Assembly: GCF_001667265.1 (NCBI RefSeq) | Contig: NZ_LZHW01000049.1 | Span: 1 to 64,000 of the forward strand | Reading direction: 5' to 3' | Source: Mycobacterium sp. ACS4331 | Lineage (GTDB): Bacteria > Actinomycetota > Actinomycetes > Mycobacteriales > Mycobacteriaceae | DNA: 64,000 bases | In this document: one piece after another, positions 23,885 through 32,533 of the stretch | Layout: each line of letters starts with the position of its first letter | Numbering within the stretch: position 1 is the first letter of the stretch | The notes under the pieces: generated by a model | The model's input: the letters and a program-made list of their open reading frames with translations, nothing else | What the model was told of the DNA's origin: nothing | The model's database searches: none | Translations under genes and position numbers: made by a program

Positions 23885-25117
23885 CTAGAGCCCGAGTTCC
23901 GCTTTGGCGAGGATGTTCCGTTGAATCTCGTTGCTGCCGGCGTAGATCGAGCCGGCGCGGTCGTTGAAGTAGCGCAGCGGTGCGACCGCCTGCCAGGGCT
24001 CTCCGCTGACGTAGCCGTCGGCGGGTGGCTCGTATTCGGTCACCGGGCCGCCGGGACGGGTGGCGTGCGGCTGGTACACCCGGCCGCGCGGGCCTGCGGT
24101 CTCCAACGCGAGTTCGGTGATCAACTGGCTCAACTCGGTGGAGAGCACCTTGAGCATCGACGACGCCGTGCCCGGGTTGCCGCCCTCTGCGACGACCGCC
24201 AGCGTCCGGAACTCGAGGATCTCAAGCACCTCGGTGCGGATGCGGACGTCGGCGAGTTTGCGCGCGAACGCGGGGTCATCGATCAGCGGGCCGCCGTGCG
24301 GGCCGGTCTGCTGCGTTGCGGCAGTGGCGATCTCCTCGGCCATCACCTGAAGAGCCGGTGCGGTGGCCCCGCCGCCGCGCTCGAACTCGAGCAGGTACTT
24401 CGCGACGGTCCAGCCGTCGTCGATGCGGCCCAGCACGTTGGCCTTGGGCACCCGCACGCTGTCGAAGAACACCTGGTTCTGCACCTCTTCACCCGAGGTC
24501 ATGACGAGTGGGTGCACCTCGATGCCGGGCGAGTCCATCTCCAACAGGATGAAGGTGATGCCCTGCTGTTTGCGTTCCAGGCGTGACGTGCGCACCAGGG
24601 CGAACATCCAGTTGGCCTCGGTTGCGTGCGTGGTCCAGATCTTGCTGCCGGTCAGGATCAGATCATCCCCGTCATCGACGGCGGCCATCTGCAGCGACGC
24701 AAGGTCACTGCCGGACTCCGGCTCGGAGTAGCCCTGGCAGAAGAACACCTCGCCGGTAAGGATCCGAGGCAGGAAGAACGCCTTCTGCTCCGCGGTGCCG
24801 AACTTGATGATCGCGTGCGCGACCATTCGGATGCCCATCGGCGACAGCGACGGCGCACCGGCCAGGGTCGACTCGCGGCTGAAGATGTAGTGCTGGGTCA
24901 GTGTCCAGTCGCAGCCGCCGTACTCGACAGGCCACGCCGGGGCGGCCCAGCCGCGCTCGTGCAGGATCGCCTGCCACGCCATGCTCGCCTCGTGGTCGGC
25001 GTACACGCTGGTCATCAGTCGTCCGGCGGCGCGCAGATCGGGGGTGAGCTTTTCGTCGAGGAACCCTCGCACTTCATCGCGGAAGGCGCGGTCCTTCTCC
25101 GACCACTCTAGGTCCAT
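23885..25117 (-). CDS. Acyl-CoA dehydrogenase, larger subunit of a pair (FadE17-like)
   Basis: A 410-residue FadE protein with a complete FAD-binding core (CQGYSEPESGSDLASL near residue 128, SKIWTTHATEANWMF near 158) and the C-terminal RYFNDRAGSIYAGSNEIQRNIL. It would oxidise an acyl-CoA to the 2-enoyl-CoA, passing electrons to ETF. It probably forms a heterotetramer with the protein encoded next. The ATG at 25117 gives the family's usual length; longer in-frame extensions run into the neighbouring promoter region. Upstream is a perfect 12-base palindrome (25183-25194) that may be an operator. Confidence 0.92.
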   Translation of the reverse strand: MDLEWSEKDRAFRDEVRGFLDEKLTPDLRAAGRLMTSVYADHEASMAWQAILHERGWAAPAWPVEYGGCDWTLTQHYIFSRESTLAGAPSLSPMGIRMVAHAIIKFGTAEQKAFFLPRILTGEVFFCQGYSEPESGSDLASLQMAAVDDGDDLILTGSKIWTTHATEANWMFALVRTSRLERKQQGITFILLEMDSPGIEVHPLVMTSGEEVQNQVFFDSVRVPKANVLGRIDDGWTVAKYLLEFERGGGATAPALQVMAEEIATAATQQTGPHGGPLIDDPAFARKLADVRIRTEVLEILEFRTLAVVAEGGNPGTASSMLKVLSTELSQLITELALETAGPRGRVYQPHATRPGGPVTEYEPPADGYVSGEPWQAVAPLRYFNDRAGSIYAGSNEIQRNILAKAELGL

Positions 25118-25182
25118 GGTTGTCCTCTGTTGGGTGGTGTGACCGTACACGGCTTGTCTGTCATGGTAGGGATAGATCCGAT

Positions 25183-25194
25183 ATTTGATCAAAT
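25183..25194. promoter_or_regulatory. Perfect palindrome ATTTGATCAAAT upstream of the fadE pair
   Basis: It lies 66 bases before the fadE start and 85 bases before the divergent L-2-hydroxyglutarate oxidase gene. It is AT-rich in a GC-rich region, so it may be an operator or overlap promoter elements. Confidence 0.4.
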
Positions 25195-25278
25195 CTAGGG
25201 CGGGTTTGGGGTCGTTTCGCGGCGCGCATGGTGCGGCCATGGTGTTCGTGTCGTGCGGATCGGTAGCAGGATGTCCGG

Positions 25279-26472
25279 GTGAGCCACTTTCGGTACTGCG
25301 TGATCGGCGGCGGAATCGTCGGGCTGTCCACGGCGTATCACCTGCTCGAGGCTGATCCCGACGCCTCCGTCCTGGTGCTGGAGGCCGAGCGTGACGTCGC
25401 GTCACACCAGACCGGGCACAACAGCGGCGTCATCCACTCCGGCATCTACTACGAACCGGGCAGCCTCAAGGCCACGCTGTGCAAGGCGGGGGAGAAGGCG
25501 ACCAAAGAGTTCTGCGCGCAGCACGACATTCCGTTCGAGGAGTGCGGCAAGCTCATCGTGGCCACCACCTCAGCCGAATTGGCCCGGATGGCGGGACTGG
25601 AACGACGCGCAGAAATCAACGGCATTGCATACCGCCGCGTGAGCGCCGACGAGTTGGCTGAACTGGAGCCCAACGTCACCGGCCTGGCGGCCCTGCACCT
25701 GCCGCGCACCGGCATCGTGGACTATCCGCGAATCGCCCGGAAACTGGCGGCGTTGGTGGCGGCCCAGGGCGCTGTGGTGCGTACGGGAGCACGCGTGGTG
25801 GCGATTGCGGAGTCCGCGCAACGGGTTTCGGTGTCGACCCAGGACGGCTCGGTGACCTGCGATCGGCTGATCGCGTGCGCGGGACTTCAGTCCGACCGCC
25901 TCGCGCAGATGGCCGGACTGAACATCGACACCCAGATCCTGCCGTTCCGCGGCGAGTACTTCAGGCTGCCGTCGCACCGCGCGGGGTTCGTCACGCGGTT
26001 GATCTATCCGGTGCCCGATCCCGACCTCCCCTTCCTCGGAGTGCATCTGAGCCCCACGATCGACGGTGCCATCACGGTCGGCCCCAACGCCGTGCTGGGC
26101 CTGGCCCGTCAGCGCTATCCCAAGTTCTCGGTCGACGCCGCCGATGTCGCCCGGATGGCCCGCTTCCCGGGAACCTGGCGGGTCGCCAGCCGCAACGTCG
26201 GGGTCGGTCTGCGCGAGATCCGCAACTCGCTGTTCAAGAGCAGCTATCTACGGGAGTGCCGCAGATATGCACCGGCACTGCAGAAGTCGGACCTGCTGCC
26301 CGTTCCGGCGGGCATTCGGGCGCAGGCGGTCCGGCGGGACGGCACACTGCTGCACGACTTCGTGCTCGAGAAGACCAATCGCATGGTGCACGTGCTGAAC
26401 TCGCCGTCGCCGGCCGCGACCGCCGCACTGCCGATCGGTGCGCACCTCGCGTCGGTGGCCGTCAGTCGCTGA
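25279..26472 (+). CDS. lhgO: L-2-hydroxyglutarate oxidase (LhgO)
   Basis: A 397-residue FAD-dependent oxidoreductase of the DAO family that oxidises L-2-hydroxyglutarate to 2-oxoglutarate, giving electrons to O2 or the quinone pool. Visible features are the N-terminal FAD loop VIGGGIVGLSTAYHL, the LEAE motif at the end of the second strand, HQTGHNSGVIHSGIYY, and the ALHLPRTGIVDYPRI and LPFRGEYFRL segments typical of LhgO. GTG start at 25279. It is divergent from the fadE pair and overlaps the ROK gene end by 11 bases in tail-to-tail orientation. Role: metabolite repair or lysine/glutarate-linked catabolism. Confidence 0.93.
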   Translation: MSHFRYCVIGGGIVGLSTAYHLLEADPDASVLVLEAERDVASHQTGHNSGVIHSGIYYEPGSLKATLCKAGEKATKEFCAQHDIPFEECGKLIVATTSAELARMAGLERRAEINGIAYRRVSADELAELEPNVTGLAALHLPRTGIVDYPRIARKLAALVAAQGAVVRTGARVVAIAESAQRVSVSTQDGSVTCDRLIACAGLQSDRLAQMAGLNIDTQILPFRGEYFRLPSHRAGFVTRLIYPVPDPDLPFLGVHLSPTIDGAITVGPNAVLGLARQRYPKFSVDAADVARMARFPGTWRVASRNVGVGLREIRNSLFKSSYLRECRRYAPALQKSDLLPVPAGIRAQAVRRDGTLLHDFVLEKTNRMVHVLNSPSPAATAALPIGAHLASVAVSR

Positions 26473-27649
26473 GCGCGGCGTCGACCGCGTCGACCGACAG
26501 GATCCGGTCGAGGACCAACACGGCTGATCCCTGCGCGGCCGAGCGGTCGCCGAGGGATGCGGGCACCACCTGCAGGGTGCGCGTGGCCAGCGCGGTCGCG
26601 TTGCCGTACAGCGTTTCTCGCAAACCGGCCACCAGGATGTCGTACGCGCCGGTCATGTCCCCACCGATGACCAGCACCGCGGGATTGAGCAGGTTCACGG
26701 CTGCCGCGATCGCTTCACCGATGTGTCGTCCGCTGTCACGAAGCAGGCGCCGTGCCTCCGGTTCGCCGCGATGCGCGAGCTGCACCACGTCGCGCACGTG
26801 ATGCACCGCGTGGCCCTGGTGCTGCAGTGTGCGCACCATCTGCCAGCCACCCGCGATGGCCTCCAGGCAGCCGGTGTCCCCGCAGCGGCACAGAACCCCC
26901 TGGGCGGCAGGGACTTTGTTGTGTCCGAACTCGCCGGCGGCACCGACCGCGCCGCGCTGCAGCACTCCGCCGGCAATGATGCCCGCGCCCAGCCCGGTCG
27001 AAAGCTTGAGCAGCAGGAGATCCTCCACGTCGCGGTGCCCACCCCGCCACTCGGCCAGCGCCATGGCGTTGGCATCGTTGTCGGTCACCACCGGAGCGGA
27101 GGTGAGGCCGGAGAAGTACGGGGCCAGCGCGACGCCGTCCCACCCGCTCATGACCGGAGAGTCCAGGCTTGCGCCCGCGGCCAGATCGACCGTGCCCGGC
27201 AGGCTCACGCCGACACCGCGCACCTCCGCGGCCTCATGTCCGGTTTCGGTCAGCAGCACCTCCAGGCGCGTGACCAGATCGCGCATCACCTCGTCGGGCC
27301 CGGGTGCACCGTCCAGGTCGACCTCGGCATGGGCCCTGACCCGGCCCGCGAGGTCGGTGATCGCCAATTGGGTGCGACTGCGGCCGATCGCCACGGCCGC
27401 GACCACGCCCGCGTCGGCGTTGAACCGCAGCAGTGTGGGCGGTCGGCCCCCGGTGGACGGCCCCTCCTCATGCTCGATGACCAGACCGCGGTCGGACAGT
27501 GCCGCGACGCGAGCGGCCACAGCGGTCCGGGACAGCCCGGTGGCATGCCGCAGTTCGCTGCGCGTGGTGGCGACGCCGTCGCGGATCAGGGCAAACAGCT
27601 CGCCAGGGGACGCCGACCGCGGGTGCGGCGAGCGCCTGAGCATGGACAT
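26462..27649 (-). CDS. ROK-family transcriptional regulator/sugar kinase-like protein
   Basis: A 395-residue ROK protein: an N-terminal winged helix (TRSELRHATGLSRTAVAARVAALSDRG, about residues 28-55) followed by a sugar-kinase-like fold. The ROK zinc motif is present (GxLCRCGDTGCLEAIAG, preceded by GEFGHNKV), as is the TDNDANAMALAEW segment. Such proteins (NagC/XylR/Mlc type) repress sugar genes and respond to a sugar ligand. It is divergent from the MFS exporter with a direct repeat (27685-27716) between them, so it may control that exporter. A second Met at 27643 is an alternative start. Confidence 0.9.
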   Translation of the reverse strand: MSMLRRSPHPRSASPGELFALIRDGVATTRSELRHATGLSRTAVAARVAALSDRGLVIEHEEGPSTGGRPPTLLRFNADAGVVAAVAIGRSRTQLAITDLAGRVRAHAEVDLDGAPGPDEVMRDLVTRLEVLLTETGHEAAEVRGVGVSLPGTVDLAAGASLDSPVMSGWDGVALAPYFSGLTSAPVVTDNDANAMALAEWRGGHRDVEDLLLLKLSTGLGAGIIAGGVLQRGAVGAAGEFGHNKVPAAQGVLCRCGDTGCLEAIAGGWQMVRTLQHQGHAVHHVRDVVQLAHRGEPEARRLLRDSGRHIGEAIAAAVNLLNPAVLVIGGDMTGAYDILVAGLRETLYGNATALATRTLQVVPASLGDRSAAQGSAVLVLDRILSVDAVDAALSD

Positions 27650-27684
27650 GGGGCCTATTTAACAATCCATGCTTTATGTCAGCA

Positions 27685-27716
27685 ATGCCTGAAAGCCTCA
27701 TCACTTATGCCTGAAA
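27685..27716. repeat. Direct repeat ATGCCTGAAA between ROK and MFS genes
   Basis: Two identical 10-mers at 27685-27694 and 27707-27716, a period of 22 bases or two helical turns. It lies 36-67 bases upstream of the ROK start. It may be an operator of the ROK protein. Confidence 0.4.
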
Positions 27717-27820
27717 AAGACGTAAGTAGACGAGAAATGTGTTGAAAGAACCGTTAGGCTGGGTCACGAACAGGTGTTCTGCAACGGCGCAGGAGCCCTC
27801 CTGACGAGACCGGAAGCGGG

Positions 27821-29032
27821 ATGACCGTGACGACTGCCGCTGTGCCCACCGCCCTGGTGGCGCCGCCGCCCGCGGCCTTGAGGTTGGCCGTGCTGGCGCT
27901 GGCGCTCGGGGGTTTCGGCATCGGCACCAACGAGTTCGTCGCCATGGGCCTGCTGCCCGACATCGCAGCGGGTCTGGGTGTCAGCGAGCCTTCGGCCGGG
28001 CATGTCATCTCGGCGTACGCGCTCGGTGTGGTGATCGGCGCACCCGTCATCGCCGCGCTGACCGCCAAGGCTCCCCGCAAGGCGCTGCTGGTGGCCCTGA
28101 TGGCGGTGTTCGTCCTGGGCAACGTGGCAGCTGTCGTCGCTCCGACCTACGGCACGCTGGTGGCCGCGCGGTTCGTCGCGGGTCTGCCGCACGGGGCGTA
28201 TTTCGGAATCGCCGCACTTGTGGCCGCGCGCCTGCTGGGCCCGGGGAACCGCGCCAAGGCCGTCGCGCAGGTCATGACGGGCCTGACGGTCGCCACCGTG
28301 ATCGGTGTACCGCTGGCATCGTGGCTCGGCCAGCACCTGGGCTGGCGCAGCGCCTTCGTCCTCGTCGTCGGGATCGGCCTCACGACGATCGTCGCGCTGT
28401 GGCTGTGGCTTCCCAGCGTCGGCGCCACCCACACCAGCAGTCCGCTGACCGAACTCGGTGCGCTCAAACGCCCGCAGGTGTGGCTGGCGCTGGGCGTCGG
28501 CATGGTCGGCTTCGGTGGGATGTTCGCCGTCTACACCTACGTGGCGACCACGCTGACCGACGTCACGGGCGTGGGCCGGGGGTGGGTTCCCATCGGGCTC
28601 ATGGTGTTCGGAGCGGGAATGGTCGTCGGCAACGTGCTCGGCGGCAGGCTCGCCGACTGGTCGGTGATCCGCAGCCTGTACGCGACGATGGCCGCGTTGG
28701 GCGTCGCGCTGGCGGTGTTCGTTGTCGCATCCCACAACTCGATCACCGCTCTGATCGTGCTGTTCGTGATCGGTGCCAGCGGTGCGGCGATCGCACCCGC
28801 ACTGCAGACCCGGCTGATGGACGTCGCCGCCGACGCCCAGACCCTGGCCGCCGCCCTGAACCACTCGGCACTCAACATCGCCAACGCGGCGGGCGCCTGG
28901 ATCGGCGGGCTGGTGATCGCCGCCGGGTTCGGCTACACCGCTCCCGCGGCAGCGGGAGCACTGCTGGCGGCAGCGGGCCTGGTGATCCTCACCTGCTCGG
29001 TGCTGTTGCAGCGAAAGGAGGTTGACGCATGA
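27821..29032 (+). CDS. MFS transporter, DHA1/AraJ-YdhP-like
   Basis: A 403-residue major-facilitator protein with twelve hydrophobic segments. The first has GTNEFVAMGLLPDIAAGLGVS, the hallmark of the AraJ/YdhP drug- or sugar-efflux group, and RFVAGLPHGAYFGIAALVAARL follows. It probably exports a small sugar or drug-like compound. It is divergent from the ROK regulator and overlaps a 33-residue ORF by 4 bases at its end. Confidence 0.9.
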   Translation: MTVTTAAVPTALVAPPPAALRLAVLALALGGFGIGTNEFVAMGLLPDIAAGLGVSEPSAGHVISAYALGVVIGAPVIAALTAKAPRKALLVALMAVFVLGNVAAVVAPTYGTLVAARFVAGLPHGAYFGIAALVAARLLGPGNRAKAVAQVMTGLTVATVIGVPLASWLGQHLGWRSAFVLVVGIGLTTIVALWLWLPSVGATHTSSPLTELGALKRPQVWLALGVGMVGFGGMFAVYTYVATTLTDVTGVGRGWVPIGLMVFGAGMVVGNVLGGRLADWSVIRSLYATMAALGVALAVFVVASHNSITALIVLFVIGASGAAIAPALQTRLMDVAADAQTLAAALNHSALNIANAAGAWIGGLVIAAGFGYTAPAAAGALLAAAGLVILTCSVLLQRKEVDA

Positions 29033-29130
29033 CCCACATCGAGTTGCATCTGCCCGGACGGATGCGCGTGACACTGACCACGGGGATCGCGGGCCTGGGC
29101 CTGCGCGTGCAGCGCAAGCCCGCCGTCTGA
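29029..29130 (+). CDS. Small 33-residue ORF coupled to the MFS gene
   Basis: A 33-residue basic peptide (MTHIELHLPGRMRVTLTTG, then IAGLGLRVQRKPAV). The ATG overlaps the MFS stop (ATGA) and AAAGGAGG stands just upstream, which is a stronger site than most here, so it is very probably translated. It has no membrane helix and matches nothing I recognise. It ends 2 bases before the convergent membrane-protein gene. Confidence 0.6.
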   Translation: MTHIELHLPGRMRVTLTTGIAGLGLRVQRKPAV

Positions 29131-29131
29131 G

Positions 29132-30016
29132 TCAGGCTGAGGTCGCAGCGGCCTCGTCGGCGTACTTGTGCTCCTGAGGCCACAGGTCGAAGGTCTGGGT
29201 GATCCAGAAGGTCGCAAACGACGCGATCAACAGGACCTCGGGCCAGAACACCGCCCCCTCGGTGAACAGGCACACCACGGCCCAGCCCACGCCGATCACC
29301 ATCAGCACCGCCGTCGCGGTGTAGATGGCGGTGTACTTGTCGGTCTCGGCCCACAACGCGTAGTGGCAGACGACACCGGTCATCGCCACGAACATCGCGA
29401 TCGCCGCACAGCCGTGGGCCTTGTCGGCGAACGTCTGGGGGCTGACGATGAGGACCACCACTCCGAAGGCCACCACCAGGCCGCCGAGGATCCGCACCGT
29501 CACCTCGAGTTTCGTGCGCCGGACCCGGGTCGCGCGCGAATTCCCCTGCACCGCATCGACGATCACAAAGAGCGCATAACCTGCTGCGACCGCGATCAGC
29601 AGCGCGTAGATGTTGTTGGGGATCGGCGCGTCGGTGTCGGTGTTCCGCGGCAGCCACAACCCGCAGGCCGTCGGCTCGGGATCTCGGCAGTCCGGGCGCG
29701 CGGTCGGGACAAGGGCGACGACGAACGCCATGAAGCCGGCGAAGTTCAGCAGCATGTCCTCGGTGATGGCCTCGCCCTTGTACACGATGAGCCCGAGTCC
29801 GGTGGCACCCAGGGACGCCACGAAGATGCCGTGACTGACGGTGTAGTAATACGCGCTCACCGAGTCCTGCGGCGCACCCGTGGTCACGCGTGTGATGACG
29901 ACCGACGCGGTCAGCGCGGCCACCGCGGCGACCAGGCTGATCCGCAGGGTCCGATAGGTCGACAGCGTGGTCTCTGGTTCGACGTACCTGCGCGTGGTGC
30001 GATCGACGTCGGTCAT
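29132..30016 (-). CDS. Integral membrane protein, unknown function, downstream of cstA-ybdD
   Basis: A 294-residue protein with about eight hydrophobic segments (near residues 26-46, 63-82, 91-107, 138-160, 175-195, 204-222, 232-254, 262-282). Between the third and fourth there is a loop of about 30 residues with two Cys (RPDCRDPEPTACGLWLP), perhaps a disulfide outside the membrane. I do not recognise the family. It starts 6 bases after the ybdD stop, so it is likely in one operon with cstA and ybdD and may assist that transporter. Confidence 0.82.
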   Translation of the reverse strand: MTDVDRTTRRYVEPETTLSTYRTLRISLVAAVAALTASVVITRVTTGAPQDSVSAYYYTVSHGIFVASLGATGLGLIVYKGEAITEDMLLNFAGFMAFVVALVPTARPDCRDPEPTACGLWLPRNTDTDAPIPNNIYALLIAVAAGYALFVIVDAVQGNSRATRVRRTKLEVTVRILGGLVVAFGVVVLIVSPQTFADKAHGCAAIAMFVAMTGVVCHYALWAETDKYTAIYTATAVLMVIGVGWAVVCLFTEGAVFWPEVLLIASFATFWITQTFDLWPQEHKYADEAAATSA

Positions 30017-30022
30017 GAGAAC

Positions 30023-30214
30023 TCAGCAGCAGCGGGCGCCGGGGTTGGCCTCGACGGCGGCGTCGCGCATCCGCCAGTACTCCCGTTCGGTGCAGACCGG
30101 CTCATCGGGGTGCACCCGCCGCCGGTGCTCAACGTACCGGCGGTAGTGGTTGTCACCCATCAATGTGGAGAAGTACCAACGGATCTGCTGGCTGAGGCGG
30201 GCAGCGCGTCCCAT
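30023..30214 (-). CDS. ybdD: YbdD/YjiX-family small protein
   Basis: A 63-residue protein with the family pattern YFSTLMGDNHYRRYVEHRRRVHPDEPV and EREYWRMRD, ending in GARCC with two Cys. Members of this DUF466 family are encoded next to CstA/BtsT pyruvate-type transporters. Its ATG lies inside the cstA gene (55-base overlap), so it is co-expressed with it. AGGAGG is seen upstream of the ATG. Confidence 0.9.
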   Translation of the reverse strand: MGRAARLSQQIRWYFSTLMGDNHYRRYVEHRRRVHPDEPVCTEREYWRMRDAAVEANPGARCC

Positions 30215-32451
30215 TGTTTCTGCACCTCCTTCTCTGCGGCCGTCGGGATCATGCCGGACGGGGCGAAGATGCGTGAGGGCACGGGTTCGTCCTCGGCCAG
30301 CGGCCGACCGACCCCGCGAACGGAGCGCAGCGCCATGACAACTCCGGCCGTGAAGACGATCAGCACCAACACCGCGAACACGATCGAGAGCGTGCCCTGG
30401 ATGAAGGTGTTGCGGATGACGGCGTCGATCTGCCCCGGATCCTTGGCCGCGCCGAACGACGTCTGGCCGGCGTCCCTGGCCGCGACGTACTGCGAATGCT
30501 GCTTCCAGTAACCGACTTTGGGGTCGGCCGAGAAGATCTTCTGCCACGATGCGGTCATCGTCACCGTCAGGTCCCACAGCAGCGGGACACCTGGGATCCA
30601 GGCCCACTTGAGGTGACCCTTCTTGATCACCACCACGGTGACCACGGTCAGCGCGATGGCCGCGAGAAGTTGGTTCGCGATGCCGAACAGCGGGAACAGC
30701 GTGTTGATTCCGCCCAGTGGATCGGTGACGCCCATCAGCAGGATCGAACCCCAGGCGGCGACGACGATCACGCTGCACGCCCACGCGCCGACCCGCCAAC
30801 TCGGGTTGCGCAGCTTCTTCAACGGGCCGCCCAGGTTGCCCAGGCCGTCGGACAGCATGAACCGCGCGACGCGGGTGCCCGCGTCCACGGTCGTCAGGAT
30901 GAACAGGGCCTCGAACATGATCGCGAAGTGATACCAGAACGCCTTGAGGCTCGCACCGCCGAACACCTGGTGCAGCACCTCCGACATGCCGAACGCCAGC
31001 GTCGGCGCACCGCCCGTGCGGGACACGATCGAATTCTCGCCGACCCCTTCGGCGGCCGCGGTGATCTCCTCGGCGGTGATCGGGGCACCGGAGAGGCCGA
31101 GGCCGTTGACGTACTCGGCGGCCGACTCCGCGGCACCGCCGGTTGCGGCGGCGGGTGCGTTCATCACGAAGTACAGGTGCTGGTTCAGGATGCACGCGGT
31201 GATCAGCGCCATGATCGCGACGAATGATTCGGTCAGCATGCCGCCGTAGCCGATCAGCCGCATCTGGCTCTCCTTCTCGAGGAGCTTGGGCGTGGTGCCC
31301 GAGGAGATCAGCGAGTGGAAGCCCGACAGTGCGCCGCAGGCGATGGTGATGAACAGGAATGGGAACAGCGACCCGGCGAACACCGGGCCGTCCCCGCGGG
31401 TGGCGAACTGCGAGATGGCCGGTGCCTCCATGAGGGGCCGGGCCAACAGGATGCCGACCGCAAGCAGTGCGATGGTGCCCACCTTCATGAAGGTCGACAG
31501 GTAGTCGCGCGGTGCGAGCAGGAACCACACCGGCAGCACCGACGCCGCCAGACCGTAGATGATGATGCACCACGACAGGGTGACCTTTGACAGCGTGAAC
31601 CAGTCGGCGCCCCACGAGGTCTCGGCGACCCAGCCGCCGGAGACCACGGCCAGCAGCAGCAGCGCGACGCCGATCAACGACACTTCGGAGACCCGGCCCG
31701 GCCGGAGGAACCGCAGATACAGGCCCATGAAGATGGCGATCGGGATGGTCATCGCGATCGAGAAGACGCCCCAGGGACTTTCGGCCAGCGCGTTGACCAC
31801 CACCAGCGCCAGCACGGCCAACAGGATCACCATGATGACCAGCACGCCGATGATCGCCGCGGCACCGCCGACCACGCCGAGTTCGTCGCGCGCCATCTGA
31901 CCCAGCGAGCGTCCGCGCCGGCGGGTCGAGATCGCGAGCACCAGGTAGTCCTGCACACAGCCCGCGACCACCGCGCCGATGATGATCCAGATGGTGCCCG
32001 GCAGGAAGCCCATCTGGGTGGCCAGCACCGGTCCGACGAGGGGACCGGCGCCCGCGATCGCGGCGAAGTGGTGCCCGTAGAGCACCCGCCGGTCGGTCGG
32101 CATGTAGTCGGTGCCGTTCTCGAAGATCTCGGCGGGCGTGGCGTTCTCGTCCTTGGGCTTGACGATCTTCATCTCGATCAACCGGGCGTAGAACCGGAAA
32201 CCGATGATGTACGTGCAGATCGCGGCGAGCACGAACCACACGGCGTTGACGGTCTCACCCCGGAAGAACGCAATGATCGCCCAGGCGATGGCGCCGATCA
32301 GGGCGATGGTGCCGAAGATTGCCTTGTGTTTGGTGGTGATGGGGGAGCGGTCGATGATCGCGACCGGCGGCAGGTCCGCGTCGGTGCGAATGTAGGTGAT
32401 GTCGCCGACCGTCTCCTCGAGACGCTCCGGCGAAGCGGCGGATGTGGCCAC
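30160..32451 (-). CDS. cstA: Carbon-starvation protein A (CstA/BtsT-type transporter)
   Basis: A 763-residue membrane transporter with about 16-18 hydrophobic segments. Family signatures are YGHHFAAIAGAGPLVGPVLATQMG near residue 115, and SGFHSLISSGTTPKLLEKE near 350. CstA/BtsT proteins of enteric bacteria take up pyruvate; peptide uptake has also been proposed. The GTG at 32451 has GGAGGG about 11 bases away; other frames farther upstream do not match the family. It heads an operon cstA-ybdD-membrane protein. A pyruvate oxidase gene is found 8 kb away, but no direct link is shown. Confidence 0.93.
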   Translation of the reverse strand: MATSAASPERLEETVGDITYIRTDADLPPVAIIDRSPITTKHKAIFGTIALIGAIAWAIIAFFRGETVNAVWFVLAAICTYIIGFRFYARLIEMKIVKPKDENATPAEIFENGTDYMPTDRRVLYGHHFAAIAGAGPLVGPVLATQMGFLPGTIWIIIGAVVAGCVQDYLVLAISTRRRGRSLGQMARDELGVVGGAAAIIGVLVIMVILLAVLALVVVNALAESPWGVFSIAMTIPIAIFMGLYLRFLRPGRVSEVSLIGVALLLLAVVSGGWVAETSWGADWFTLSKVTLSWCIIIYGLAASVLPVWFLLAPRDYLSTFMKVGTIALLAVGILLARPLMEAPAISQFATRGDGPVFAGSLFPFLFITIACGALSGFHSLISSGTTPKLLEKESQMRLIGYGGMLTESFVAIMALITACILNQHLYFVMNAPAAATGGAAESAAEYVNGLGLSGAPITAEEITAAAEGVGENSIVSRTGGAPTLAFGMSEVLHQVFGGASLKAFWYHFAIMFEALFILTTVDAGTRVARFMLSDGLGNLGGPLKKLRNPSWRVGAWACSVIVVAAWGSILLMGVTDPLGGINTLFPLFGIANQLLAAIALTVVTVVVIKKGHLKWAWIPGVPLLWDLTVTMTASWQKIFSADPKVGYWKQHSQYVAARDAGQTSFGAAKDPGQIDAVIRNTFIQGTLSIVFAVLVLIVFTAGVVMALRSVRGVGRPLAEDEPVPSRIFAPSGMIPTAAEKEVQKQWDALPASASRSVGTSPH

Positions 32452-32533
32452 GTGTCTCAGATCCCTCCGGTGTCTGTGGTCTTGACTGCGATCCTTGCAC
32501 TGCGGACCGGGGAATCGAAGCAAATGGGTCGGC

